This document shows positions 29,401-37,177 of a stretch of 63,277 bases of DNA, piece by piece (position 1 is the stretch's first letter; every line of letters begins with the position of its first letter). Made by a program: the position numbers and the translations under genes. The notes beneath the pieces are model-generated. The model saw nothing but the letters and a program-made list of their open reading frames with translations. It ran no database searches and was not told the origin of the DNA. The DNA is from JANXVV01 sp038230975 (GTDB lineage Bacteria; Planctomycetota; Phycisphaerae; Tepidisphaerales; Tepidisphaeraceae): positions 1 through 63,277 of the forward strand of contig JBBRMF010000002.1 of the NCBI GenBank assembly GCA_038230975.1. The letters run 5' to 3'.

Positions 29401-29643
29401 GTTGAATCCGAGAAGCCCCAATGCCAAACCCATGACCGATAGGAGCGATGAGGTGACCAGGTCATTGCGCACCGATTCCAGATCCGTGCGCACTGCCGGC
29501 GCGCCGATATGGCCGGCCGTCAGAGCGCTGACATGGTCGACGGTCTCCGTCGCGCTATGGTGTAAGGTCAGTTGGCCAATCGCCAGGATCGCAAAGATCC
29601 AAAGCAGCAGCGTCACTGCCCGCTGGTCAGTCGTCGGTTTCAT
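26428..29643 (-). CDS. Seven-module hybrid sensor kinase with Hpt and C-terminal diguanylate cyclase
   Basis: 1071 residues in one chain. TM helices are at 10-28 and 65-82, flanking a short periplasmic loop. Then PAS (105-235), HisKA with H264 (NMSHEIRTPM), HATPase (370-480: NAIKFTKKG, DTGIGM, GGTGLGL), receiver 1 with D566 (LMDMQMPELDGYEA), Hpt with H708 (AHQLKGAAGGYGF), receiver 2 with D819 (LLDLELSSTHGFD), and GGDEF with the active site RYGGEEF (976-982). An inhibitory-site RxxD (RTED, 969-972) sits just before it. The phosphorelay thus ends on a receiver fused to a c-di-GMP synthase, resembling PleD preceded by its own kinase. The start is ATG 29643, and a small hairpin lies in its leader. 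Confidence 0.92.
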   Translation of the reverse strand: MKPTTDQRAVTLLLWIFAILAIGQLTLHHSATETVDHVSALTAGHIGAPAVRTDLESVRNDLVTSSLLSVMGLALGLLGFNTLNRRLNRRRLSALEANESKLFARATVDALTSHIAILDSSGTVLAANRTWRDFGERTNIPHATLFRTREGSNYLVDCDLLAGRGHPQATAVGNAIRAVTGGRQEATTAEYCVTPSDSLENHIVEPLWFLVGVTRFPGEGPLRVVVAHEDITGRKKAEAGLHRAADAADAANQAKSDFLANMSHEIRTPMTAILGYADMLLDPEQTPSDQRKCSQTIRRNGEHLLGIINDILDVSKIEADRMTAERVPCSTRQILVDVAALTRSRATQKELEFKIVVDGRIPARIQTDPLRLKQILVNLVGNAIKFTKKGHILIRVSCEDSLPNGAIHFDVCDTGIGMTDDQIARIFEPFTQADGSTSRRFGGTGLGLTISKRLATLLGGDILVRSEAGTGSTFSVWVDAGSLGGAEMIDSLPDLDAEDLETKPVTEFHLSGRILLAEDGIDNQELFSLHLRRAGAEVVIASNGRVAVQLASLKGPEGKFDLVLMDMQMPELDGYEATRELRADGFKPPIVALTAHASPEERPRCLTAGCTDFLGKPITREQLLAVAARYLPRKSVPANELQSPKAIPKSSSSIPPKPGAVRLRSTHAANPKMTEIISRFVSRLPERVGQMQKLLEEENFESLKQLAHQLKGAAGGYGFTPLTDAAGRVEARIKTHDAFEAITTEVQSLISLIAQVEGYANADPTQAKQRVLLIDDDSSIHDLIRVSLSSDPVELHSAYDGNSALSLAGSLKPDLILLDLELSSTHGFDVCKQLKSDPAIAQIPLIFITSTNGIAEKIKGLNLGAVDYVTKPFDPGEARARILSALRAKQLQDQLARNANVDVLTGVGNRRYFDQRAATELSRSRRHHQPLACVMLDLDHFKTLNDTYGHSFGDEVLRKLGQLLTETCRTEDVACRYGGEEFVILTPGLDRKAASGLAERLRRAIASLELQSEGKTVKLTCSFGVAEVDVSIQSSADLVRRADKALYEAKRGGRNRVVCMVARTGTVPAKA

Positions 29644-29759
29644 TTACAGATCCCGTCGTCATTAAAAGAATCAATGGCAAGGCTACGCCCCTGACACAAC
29701 GCCATGGGCCGACTCTTCTTCATCGAGCGATCGGTAGAGCAGGTTTACGAACAACGCAA

Positions 29760-29783
29760 CTCAGGTGGTTTAAAACACCTGAG
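29760..29783. repeat. Perfect hairpin upstream of the hybrid kinase
   Basis: CTCAGGTG and CACCTGAG around GTTTAAAA, about 117 bases before the kinase start and in the gap after the YdjY gene. It could be an operator or leader structure. The rest of 29644-29903 shows nothing clear. Confidence 0.4.
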
Positions 29784-29903
29784 AGGGCTTTAAATTGGAA
29801 CCAGCCTCTTCCCGGGAGGCTTGCGTACATTGAAATGGTTTTGGCAGGTCCGATAGTCGCGATGGAGTTCAGGTAGGTATAACCAATCTGCGATTGTCAC
29901 TCG

Positions 29904-31091
29904 CTATTTAGAATCCGAGCCGGTTACCGGCCGGGGCGTGGTCATATCCTGATACTGTTTTTGCAATTCATCGATCGTGCGTTGAATGCGGTCGGCTTCG
30001 TCGATCAGCCTTTGCTGTTCGTGCCGAAGCGTTTCAATCACCTCATAGTGAGCTTGTGCGGCTTCTTTTAGAGCCGTGTTATGCGGGGCAACCTTTTTCT
30101 CCCAAAGTGCCTTCATCTTCTGAATTCTGGCCTCGTCGGTTGTCACCTCTGAGATCGCGTTTGACGGTGCTTTAACGGTCTCTCCGAATTCAACGTGCGC
30201 AGCCTTAATGGCGTCGGTCACTTTCCTGACTTCCTCCGCCGGTGCGTCCGGCATCACCGCCAGCCGCACTTTGGCTTGCAATCTTCGGTTGGAAAGTGCC
30301 TCGCCAAGCCGCTCGACAGGCAACTTCATTCCGTCAACGGTTACTTTGCCTGCCGCATCGACGGCCACGATCGTCAGACCGACATCCTCCTTGGTAGAAT
30401 CAGCTTTCTCACCCGCGTTCGCCGGCGCGATTGCTTTTTGTCCGGCGGCTTCAATGACCATCCAGATCTTTGTGCCCACTGTCGGCAGAAGCGCGCCGTT
30501 TCGATCCCACTCCCGAGATTCCAAATCTCGACCCGCCACATCGGGAATATCGATGACTGTCAGCTCATTGTTCAATATGCTGACCAGATACCCGACCGCA
30601 TCGGCCGCATACTTCCCATCGTCCATCACCTTAGAACCGGTGAAAACCCAGGTAAATGGTGGTGCCTCTTTTTTCGTTTTGCGATTGGCCATCAAGCGAT
30701 ACGCCGGAACGCGCACGAGTTCATCGCCTTTTTCCCATTCGCAGAATATCTGCAACGGCGGTCCATGCGGTGGCTGCCATTTCTTTGCCGCTTCAGACCA
30801 CTTCACCGGCTCGCCCGGCTCGAGCCCGATCATCAGCATCGCCAGATGAATATGCGATCCCTTCGCCCTGGAGCTCAGCACCGATTCGTATTCGTTGGTC
30901 CCCTCCGAAACGCAAAAAAACTCAAGCCCGACATCCTGATTGACGTTGCAGGATTGGCATTCAACGCGAACCTGCTTGTTCTTCACATCAACCTGAATGT
31001 GAGGAAGCTTTCCATCGGCGGGCAATTTTGCGGGCGGTTCTGCTGCCAGAGTGGACGCCAGAAACATAAGCAGCACGGCACAATATCGCAT
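29904..31091 (-). CDS. Secreted YdjY-domain protein fused to an ExbD/TolR-like domain and coiled coil
   Basis: 395 residues from ATG 31091, with GGAGG eight bases upstream. The signal peptide is 1-17 (YCAVLLMFLASTLAA). A YdjY-type domain at about 28-200 contains VRVECQSC, LEFFCVSEGTNEYESVL, HIHLAMLMIGLEPGEPVKW and FTWVFTGSKVMDDG. Residues about 225-300 read like the periplasmic domain of ExbD/TolR (LTIVAVDAAGKVTVDGMKL, then LGEALSNRRL, VRLAVMPDAPAEEVRKVTD). A predicted coiled coil at 320-380 (EVIETLRHEQQRLIDEADRI) ends the protein. Unlike ExbD it lacks the N-terminal TM anchor with its aspartate. Function unknown. Confidence 0.7.
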   Translation of the reverse strand: MRYCAVLLMFLASTLAAEPPAKLPADGKLPHIQVDVKNKQVRVECQSCNVNQDVGLEFFCVSEGTNEYESVLSSRAKGSHIHLAMLMIGLEPGEPVKWSEAAKKWQPPHGPPLQIFCEWEKGDELVRVPAYRLMANRKTKKEAPPFTWVFTGSKVMDDGKYAADAVGYLVSILNNELTVIDIPDVAGRDLESREWDRNGALLPTVGTKIWMVIEAAGQKAIAPANAGEKADSTKEDVGLTIVAVDAAGKVTVDGMKLPVERLGEALSNRRLQAKVRLAVMPDAPAEEVRKVTDAIKAAHVEFGETVKAPSNAISEVTTDEARIQKMKALWEKKVAPHNTALKEAAQAHYEVIETLRHEQQRLIDEADRIQRTIDELQKQYQDMTTPRPVTGSDSK

Positions 31092-31210
31092 GAAAGCCTC
31101 CGGGTTTGAACAACACAAAGTCTAACGCGAGTAGTGCTTGTCGGATAGCGAGAGAAATTTGAATCACTCGTAGAACGAGCAACTCGTGGAGTGGGTAAGA
31201 GAGTTTTCTC

Positions 31211-31257
31211 CGAATTATTGAGCCGGCCTCGCAAGCGAGGCCGGCTCAATAATTTCG
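31211..31257. repeat. Family C-type perfect palindrome (copy C3)
   Basis: Arms of 20 bases (31213-31232 and 31235-31254) built on ATTGAGCCGGCCTCGC with a two-base AA loop. It lies between two leftward genes, 18 bases before the PilZ-like stop. Confidence 0.8.
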
Positions 31258-31274
31258 GCGTAACAAACCGACAT

Positions 31275-31796
31275 TTAATCCGCGTCTGTAGTATTTTCCC
31301 GGTCGAACGCCCATTGATCGCGGTTGAAGCTGATGGACCCTTCGTACCAGCCGTTGACCGCTTCATAACAACGGCGAACGGTGCAGGCGACCGACAGATC
31401 TTCACCGTTCGGACCACAAATATGCAGAAGCCCACCGTAACCCAATGGCAACCGACGTCGGCTGATAAAACCGAGGCCGCGAATGGTGCTGTCTCGGGTA
31501 TAAAGCACCCAGGGCGCGTCGCCGGGCCGATCGCTATACAGTTGTAATTCGGCAATGGTACGAAGGACTGATCGCTCAACGGCACGTCGGTCGGCACCCG
31601 TGTAGTGGGCAACCTCTAAAGCCGAGAGAATAAAGTCTGCTTCGCTGGGCAAGGCGGTAAAACGTTTTCGTCGCACGGGCGGACTCGAAGCGTGCGGATT
31701 AAACGCGCACGCCGTCAACATCGTCAGTGAAGATTCTTGATCGCGTTCAACGCGGTTGAACGTGGTTTCCTGGATATCGTCTACTAAAGTTGCCAT
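31275..31796 (-). CDS. PilZ-like domain protein
   Basis: 173 residues, no signal peptide. Residues about 97-160 contain LYTRDSTIRGLGFISRR (here DSTIRG at the place of the PilZ D/N-x-S-x-x-G motif, with Thr for Ser), a strand-turn LPLGYGGLLHI, and a return strand VACTVRRCYEAVNGWYEG typical of PilZ beta barrels. The arginine motif expected before it may be RRKR near 45 but is not well placed. The ribosome site GGAAGGA is five bases before ATG 31796. A c-di-GMP receptor role fits the GGDEF protein encoded 1.6 kb away, but the motif is degenerate. Confidence 0.5.
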   Translation of the reverse strand: MATLVDDIQETTFNRVERDQESSLTMLTACAFNPHASSPPVRRKRFTALPSEADFILSALEVAHYTGADRRAVERSVLRTIAELQLYSDRPGDAPWVLYTRDSTIRGLGFISRRRLPLGYGGLLHICGPNGEDLSVACTVRRCYEAVNGWYEGSISFNRDQWAFDRENTTDAD

Positions 31797-31995
31797 GATC
31801 CTTCCTGCGCCTTTCTTTGAATGAATGAATATCCCCCGACCGGCCCTCGCCGTGAGTCAACAGGGTTGATGCAGAAATGTACGATTCAAATCCAAAGGGT
31901 GGGAAATCGGCGACGGATTTTTGAATCAGCCTGCATCGTAAAGCGGGCATTTCGCTAGAAAATGCGGTGTGTAGGAGGTGTGACGTTTAACCGAT

Positions 31996-33540
31996 TCACA
32001 TCGTAGCCATGGCTTGCGAAAGTCGGCGAACTTCATGAAGGGACATGCCCCCGAGCTTGGGGATGGTGTTGCCGATATATGGGACGATGGCGTTACCCAA
32101 TCCAAGCCGCGCGGCTTCTCGAAGGCGGGTTTCCAGATGCGGCACACTTCGGATTTCCCCGCCAAGGCCAAGTTCCCCAAGTGCAAAAGTGCCGGCCGGC
32201 AAAGGTCGATTCATATGGGCCGATGCGATCGCCAGGGCAATCGCCAAATCGATCGCCGGCTCCGCAACCTTGACTCCACCCGCCACATTTACAAACACGT
32301 CATCTGCGGCAAGACGTAACTCGGCCCGCTTTTCAAGCACGGCAATAATCATCGCGACGCGATCACTGGTCACTCCGCTTACTTTTCGCTTGGCGGCACC
32401 AATGACACTGGAAGCGGTTAACGCCTGCACTTCCACCAGCAACACGCGCGTCCCCTGCATGGCAGCGGTAATCACACTGCCGCTGGGTGGCCCGCCAGGT
32501 CCGTATTGTTCGACGAACAGGTTCCCCGGATCGGTCACTTCGCTTAATCCTTCGCCCGTCATCTCAAACAATCCAACTTCATGCGTCGAACCAAAACGGT
32601 TTTTAATGCAACGAACGATCCGGTGCGCGTGGAATCGATCCCCCTCAAAGTAGACGACGGTATCGACGATATGCTCGATAATCTTCGGCCCGGCGAGTGT
32701 GCCTGCTTTGGTCACATGCCCGACAAATAAGATCGCCACGCCGCTACTCTTGGCGAGGTAGACCAGATCCATGCAACAATCGCGCAGTTGCGTAACCGAC
32801 CCTGGCGCGGCCGGCAGATCGGGTTTATAAATCATCTGGATCGAATCGATAATGACCACCTGCGGCTTATTCTTATGAATCTGGTTGATGATCCGCTCAA
32901 CGTTTGTTTCGGCGAGAATAAGCAACCCACTTCCCCCGATCCCCAGTCGAGAAGCGCGTAATGCCGTCTGCCGTGCGGATTCTTCGCTGGTGACGTAAAG
33001 CACTTTTACCGGAGCCCGGAGTGCAGCCCGCAAGCCGGAAGCCAAAGCGGTAGGCGACGCACCGGATCCCGCGGATTTACGCACGGCAACCGAACGACTC
33101 GGAGCGTCGCCTGCCGCTTCCGCCTGCCGCTTGGGATTCACCAAAGCACCATTTTGCGACGCACCCGCGCTCAACGTGTGCGCCACCTGCAACAGCAACG
33201 TCGATTTACCAATCCCCGGATCTCCCCCGATCAACACCGCCGATCCTGGAACAATCCCCCCACCCAGAATGCGATCAAATTCCCCAATGCCCGTCGGCAT
33301 GCGCGGTGAATCCGTTTCATCAATCTGATCGATCGACACCGCTTCCCCACCCCGAGTCAGATCGCCGGTATCACTCCCCGCTGGCGCACCCGCCCGATCG
33401 GCCCGCGCATCAAATGTCGGCGTCTTATATTCCTCCAGCGCATCCCATGTGCCGCAATCCGGGCATTTGCCCATCCATTTGGGATGAACGCTGCCGCAAT
33501 GATTGCAGAGAAACTGAACTTTGTGCTTGGATTTGGCCAT
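31996..33540 (-). CDS. radA: DNA repair ATPase RadA with a repeat-derived insertion
   Basis: 514 residues; the family is usually about 455. It promotes branch migration during recombination. The zinc finger is CNHCGSVHPKWMGKCPDCG (12-30), Walker A is GGDPGIGKST (105-114), Walker B is QVVIIDSIQM, the RadA motif is KNRFG, and a C-terminal Lon-protease-like domain follows. Between the Walker A helix and the next strand (VLYVTSEES, 180-188) there are about 50 extra residues (126-176), part of which is encoded by a palindrome at 33044-33121. A start at 33582 is less likely than MAKSKHKVQF. Confidence 0.93.
   Translation of the reverse strand: MAKSKHKVQFLCNHCGSVHPKWMGKCPDCGTWDALEEYKTPTFDARADRAGAPAGSDTGDLTRGGEAVSIDQIDETDSPRMPTGIGEFDRILGGGIVPGSAVLIGGDPGIGKSTLLLQVAHTLSAGASQNGALVNPKRQAEAAGDAPSRSVAVRKSAGSGASPTALASGLRAALRAPVKVLYVTSEESARQTALRASRLGIGGSGLLILAETNVERIINQIHKNKPQVVIIDSIQMIYKPDLPAAPGSVTQLRDCCMDLVYLAKSSGVAILFVGHVTKAGTLAGPKIIEHIVDTVVYFEGDRFHAHRIVRCIKNRFGSTHEVGLFEMTGEGLSEVTDPGNLFVEQYGPGGPPSGSVITAAMQGTRVLLVEVQALTASSVIGAAKRKVSGVTSDRVAMIIAVLEKRAELRLAADDVFVNVAGGVKVAEPAIDLAIALAIASAHMNRPLPAGTFALGELGLGGEIRSVPHLETRLREAARLGLGNAIVPYIGNTIPKLGGMSLHEVRRLSQAMATM
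33030..33135. repeat. Palindromic insertion inside radA
   Basis: AAAGCGGTAGGCGACGCACCG (here split AAAGCGGTAGG, CGACGCACCG; 33044-33064) pairs with CGGAGCGTCGCC and TGCCGCTTC (33100-33120) around a 35-base loop. Further flanks pair partly (CGGAAGCC with CGCTTCCG). The direct repeat TGCCGCTT occurs at both 33112 and 33125. No second copy is visible in this window. Confidence 0.7.
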
Positions 33541-33614
33541 GAAAGGTACGGAGGATATTAGGGTCTCTGATGAAAAATGCAAAGATGTCGAATTTCACTG
33601 AGAGAGGCGTTCTA

Positions 33615-33643
33615 TTGCCACTCAGTCATATCCCTGCTAAACT
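33615..33643 (+). promoter_or_regulatory. Candidate sigma-70-type promoter for rpmE
   Basis: TTGCCA (33615-33620), a 17-base spacer and TAAACT (33638-33643), about 87 bases before the rpmE start. Spacing is ideal and the boxes are moderate matches. Confidence 0.4.
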
Positions 33644-33729
33644 ACTCGGCTCGAAATCGTAAAATTGTTTAATTGTGTCGGCTGACGTTTGGCCTTTGCC
33701 CGAACGCACGACCGGCCCTAGGAGTTATC

Positions 33730-33993
33730 ATGAAGACGAACACCCATCCGAAGTATCAGGCCTGCTCCGTTCACTGTGCGTGTGGCAACACATTCACCAC
33801 CCGCAGCACGCTGCCGCGAATTGGCGTCGATATCTGCAATATGTGCCATCCGTTCTTTACCGGCAAGCAGAAGTTTGTGGACACCGCCGGTCGCGTGGAA
33901 CGGTTCGGTAAGAAATTTGGTGGCACGTACAGCTTCCAGAAGACCGCCCCGGTGGCTGCTGGCAAGGCCGCGCCCGCTGCTGCTGCAAAGTAA
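33730..33993 (+). CDS. rpmE: 50S ribosomal protein bL31, zinc-binding form
   Basis: 87 residues. The large-subunit protein L31 is recognised by HPKYQACSVHCACGNTF, STLPRIGVDICNMCHPFFTG and GRVERFGKKFG. The cysteines (CSVHCACG and CNMC) make it the zinc-containing C+ type. AGGAG is five bases before the ATG. It has an alanine-rich tail of about 15 residues beyond the usual end. Confidence 0.95.
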   Translation: MKTNTHPKYQACSVHCACGNTFTTRSTLPRIGVDICNMCHPFFTGKQKFVDTAGRVERFGKKFGGTYSFQKTAPVAAGKAAPAAAAK

Positions 33994-34019
33994 CTCGGAT
34001 CACCAATAATTAGTCATGT

Positions 34020-34072
34020 AAACCGCCGTCCGGTGAGCCTCCGTCACAATTCCGGACGACGGTTTCGTTTTT
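34020..34072 (+). terminator. Rho-independent terminator after rpmE
   Basis: Arms AAACCGCCGTCCGG and CCGGACGACGGTTT (one mismatch) with an 18-base loop, then CGTTTTTC. Confidence 0.75.
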
Positions 34073-34121
34073 CACCTTCCTTGGCGGTCCCGGTTCCTCG
34101 TATTAACGTAGAGACTTGGAC

Positions 34122-34724
34122 ATGGACCTACAAAACACTCACTTGCGGATTCTGGCGGCCGGATCGATCGTTTTTTTCTTGGCATTAATGAGCGGATGTG
34201 CAGGCCATCCCACCGGCACCGCATACACCGGCCCAGGGTCAGTCGATTTTTACCATGCCGCCGGTTTGAACACCCCTGCCACCGTGCCGGCGGTCGAGGC
34301 GCGCTGCGTGCCTCCACAAGCTTGGATGGCCGAACCTTTGAAGCAATCGGAACGGCACACTCATCAAGTCTGGCTGAGCCCTACGGGAAGAACCGCCTAC
34401 GGCGTGATTCACTTCAAGTTGCCGTTGCCGGTCGGTGTGAGACTCGTGTACTGGGAATTTCTTCGCGAAATGAAACGCAAGGAAGGCGAGGCCACCGAGA
34501 TCTCTCGCGAGGATGATCCGGCGCTCCCTGGGTTGCGATTCGTTTGTGAAGGCGGTCGCTATCGGATGCGGGTGAATCTCGTCGTGGATGGATTTGATGG
34601 GTGGGCCATCTATGCCGGAACACTCCGTGAATTTGAGATTGTTCCAGCCGAACTGTTGCTGGCCGAACGGGCGCGGGAAAATACGATACTCGGAATGCCG
34701 GTTCCGGAGGCTTCGGTAAAATAG
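34122..34724 (+). CDS. Lipoprotein of unknown function
   Basis: 200 residues from ATG 34122. A lipoprotein signal ends in LMSGC (about 21-25), so it is exported and probably lipid-anchored. The mature part has RTAYGVIHFKLPLPVGVRLVYWEF and YRMRVNLVVDGFDGWAIYAG, a beta-rich domain with many aromatics. I know no family. The ribosome site is weak. Confidence 0.7.
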   Translation: MDLQNTHLRILAAGSIVFFLALMSGCAGHPTGTAYTGPGSVDFYHAAGLNTPATVPAVEARCVPPQAWMAEPLKQSERHTHQVWLSPTGRTAYGVIHFKLPLPVGVRLVYWEFLREMKRKEGEATEISREDDPALPGLRFVCEGGRYRMRVNLVVDGFDGWAIYAGTLREFEIVPAELLLAERARENTILGMPVPEASVK

Positions 34725-34731
34725 CGACCCC

Positions 34732-34759
34732 TTCAAACTTTTCAGGCGACGGTTACAAT
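34732..34759 (+). promoter_or_regulatory. Candidate promoter for the Gfo/Idh/MocA gene
   Basis: TTCAAA (34732-34737), a 16-base spacer and TACAAT (34754-34759), 40 bases before the start codon. Confidence 0.3.
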
Positions 34760-34798
34760 TCGGCGAACGAACGATTCACTTCCCTTCTGGAGAACCGC

Positions 34799-36169
34799 AT
34801 GAACGTTGAAGCAGCACGGCCCGCGTCTGTCAATCGTCGACAATTTTTATCCAGTTGCGCTGGCGCAGCGCTAGCCGTCTCGGCATTGCCGGGATACGTC
34901 GCCTATGGCGCGGAGCGGAAGCCATTACGGGTGGGTTTGATCGGCAGTGGTTGGTACGGCAAGATTGATCTATTGCGACTTATCCAAGTCGCACCGGTCG
35001 AAGTTATTTCTCTTTGCGATGTCGATCAGAAAATGCTGAGCGAAGCTGCGGAAATTGTCGCGAGCCGACAAGTCTCGAAGAAAAAGCCCCGGACTTACGG
35101 CGATTATCGGCAGATGCTCAAGGAGAAGGATCTGGATCTGGTGCTGATCGGCACGCCGGACCATTGGCATGCGCTGCAGATGATCGCCGCGGTGGAATCC
35201 GGGGTGGATGTTTACTGCCAAAAACCGATTAGCGTCGACATCGCCGAAGGCCAGGCAATGCTTGCCTCAGCGCGGCAACATCAGAAAGTCGTGCAGATCG
35301 GAACGCAACGACGCAGCACGCCGCATTTGATCGAAGCGCGCGATCGGGTGATCAAAGAGGGCAAACTCGGGAAAGTCGGGCTGGTGGAAATCTACTGCTA
35401 CTACCACATGCGTGCCGGGGAAAACCCGCCGGATGCTACGCCGCCCGAAGGATTTGATTATGAAATGTGGACCGGCCCCGCGCCCAAAATGCCGTATAAC
35501 TCGCTGATTCACCCGCGTCGATGGCGGGCGTTTATGGAATATGGCAACGGTATCGTTGGTGACATGTGCGTGCATATGCTGGACATGACGCGTTGGATGC
35601 TCGGGTTGGGTTGGCCGAAGAAAGTCACTTCCACCGGCGGAATATATGTCGACAAAGCGAGCCGCGCGAACATCAGCGACACACAATCCGCCACGTTCGA
35701 TTACGGCGATCTCCAGGTCGTCTGGCAGCACCGTTCATGGGGTGAAGCCAATGATCCCAAGTATCCGTGGGGCGCAACTTTCTACGGAGATAAGGGGACA
35801 CTCAAGGCCGATGTCCATCACTATGAGTATTTCCCCGCGGGCAAAGACAAGGCAACGATCGACGGTAAAGCCTTGTATGAGTACGCGAAATACCCCGAAG
35901 ATGAGACCGAGAAGGATCTGGAGCGACACGTTGCCTCTGCCGTGCGCGGCCACATGCGCGATTTGCTTTCCTGCATGGAAACCCGCAATAAACCGGTGGC
36001 GGATATCGAAGAAGGTTACATCTCCACCGCCAGTTGCATTCTGGCAAATCTTTCGATGAAACTCGGGCGGGAATTGGCGTGGGATCCGATCAAGCAGGAA
36101 ATCACAGGAGATCCTGAAGCAAACAAACTGCTGAAACGGCCGTATCGTGAGCCGTGGATTCACGTTTAG
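34799..36169 (+). CDS. Tat-exported Gfo/Idh/MocA-family oxidoreductase
   Basis: 456 residues. The Tat signal has NRRQFLSSCAGAALAVSALPG at 12-32 (pieces NRRQFLSSC, GAALAVSALPG). The Rossmann motif VGLIGSGWYGK is near 44, the catalytic-lysine motif is CQKPIS near 140, and GNGIVGDMCVHMLDMTRWML is near 250. The family uses NAD(P) to oxidise or reduce sugars, and Tat export means it folds with its cofactor first. Planctomycetes have many such secreted members, tied to glycan breakdown. GGAGA is seven bases before the ATG. Confidence 0.9.
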   Translation: MNVEAARPASVNRRQFLSSCAGAALAVSALPGYVAYGAERKPLRVGLIGSGWYGKIDLLRLIQVAPVEVISLCDVDQKMLSEAAEIVASRQVSKKKPRTYGDYRQMLKEKDLDLVLIGTPDHWHALQMIAAVESGVDVYCQKPISVDIAEGQAMLASARQHQKVVQIGTQRRSTPHLIEARDRVIKEGKLGKVGLVEIYCYYHMRAGENPPDATPPEGFDYEMWTGPAPKMPYNSLIHPRRWRAFMEYGNGIVGDMCVHMLDMTRWMLGLGWPKKVTSTGGIYVDKASRANISDTQSATFDYGDLQVVWQHRSWGEANDPKYPWGATFYGDKGTLKADVHHYEYFPAGKDKATIDGKALYEYAKYPEDETEKDLERHVASAVRGHMRDLLSCMETRNKPVADIEEGYISTASCILANLSMKLGRELAWDPIKQEITGDPEANKLLKRPYREPWIHV

Positions 36170-36179
36170 AACTTTGCGA

Positions 36180-36260
36180 TTTTTTAGCGGCCGTGCCGAA
36201 GGCACGCGTTTCTTTCCATTTGGTAATGAAACGCGTGCCTTCGGCGCGGCCGCTAAAAAA
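36180..36260. repeat. Long perfect palindrome between convergent genes (copy C4)
   Basis: Arms of about 32 bases: TTTTTTAGCGGCCGTGCC then GAAGGCACGCGTTTC on the left, with their complement on the right ending GGCCGCTAAAAAA, around a 15-base loop. The outer ends give T-runs on both strands, so it can act as a two-way terminator for the oxidoreductase and SGNH genes. Confidence 0.85.
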
Positions 36261-36292
36261 TTAGACGTCCATCATCTTGTCGAATTCAAATT

Positions 36293-37177
36293 CTAATTAC
36301 TACGACTTCGTCGGCGTGAAATTAACGCGGACAATCCTATTCCAATCCACACCAGTGACGTGGGCTCCGGTGTCGATGCCACAGCGGCGATCCCGTCATA
36401 AAATGCCGAGGCAATCTTGTTATACCCCTGGAGGTTTGGATGCAGATTGTCCGTGAAATCCGTCGCGGGATCGAAGGGTGTATAGAGATCGACAAACGAG
36501 ACGTTCTCGCCGAGCGCCTGATGACTGGCGACGATGCCCGGGATTGCCGCGTCGAATGCCTGATAGGGTGGATTCTTCACAGGGATGGAAGTCGGGGGAA
36601 TTTCCGCAACGATCAGATGCGCGTTCGGACGCAGTCCGGTCGTTTGATTTGAGATCGCACTGATTAGATTGCTCAATCGATTCGGAGCATTCGCTGTGTA
36701 GTAATCAAAATTGATGTCGTTTGTGCCGATCGTGAGCAAAATATAATTAGGGTTTGCCGCGCCGGGTCCGATCCAGCCCGGCAGGCTTTCCAGAACTCCA
36801 CCACCTAAGAAAGTTCCGGTTTGAATGGGGTCCGAAGGATCGCGATTCTGGATCGTGTAACCGGAATGGCCTTCGTGATGCGTCTGCCCCGCAGCGGTAA
36901 GGGCGGGCGTCGCGTTTTCGGTGACCGAACCCACGAAGTTAAATGCGTAACCGTGGCTCGTCAGCAACGTGTAGAGTGGATCTCGATACCCACCCGGCGT
37001 ACCCGTCCCGTAGGTGATGGAGGCGCCGAGGGGCATGATATCCCCGAGCTGGATCGCAGCTTGGGTGGGCACCGCTATTCCAACGGATGCGGTCAACGCA
37101 ACCAAAATCATGACGATCTTGACCGTGCTAACAACTCGAAGGCTCCGGCAAACCGGACTAAATGCAAAAGTGCCCAT
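36293..37177 (-). CDS. SGNH/GDSL-type hydrolase with PEP-CTERM tail
   Basis: 294 residues. The signal peptide is about 19-41. SGNH blocks: I at IMPLGASITYGTG (Ser in place of the GDSL serine), III at LTIGTNDINF, V at DNLHPNLQGYNKIA, so Ser, Gly, Asn and His are present. The C-terminus EPTSLVWIGIGLSALISRRR is a PEP-CTERM sorting tail: PEP motif, hydrophobic helix, arginines. Likely exported and processed at the membrane by an exosortase. It is probably an esterase on glycan acetyl groups, inferred from the fold only. Confidence 0.88.
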   Translation of the reverse strand: MGTFAFSPVCRSLRVVSTVKIVMILVALTASVGIAVPTQAAIQLGDIMPLGASITYGTGTPGGYRDPLYTLLTSHGYAFNFVGSVTENATPALTAAGQTHHEGHSGYTIQNRDPSDPIQTGTFLGGGVLESLPGWIGPGAANPNYILLTIGTNDINFDYYTANAPNRLSNLISAISNQTTGLRPNAHLIVAEIPPTSIPVKNPPYQAFDAAIPGIVASHQALGENVSFVDLYTPFDPATDFTDNLHPNLQGYNKIASAFYDGIAAVASTPEPTSLVWIGIGLSALISRRRSRSN

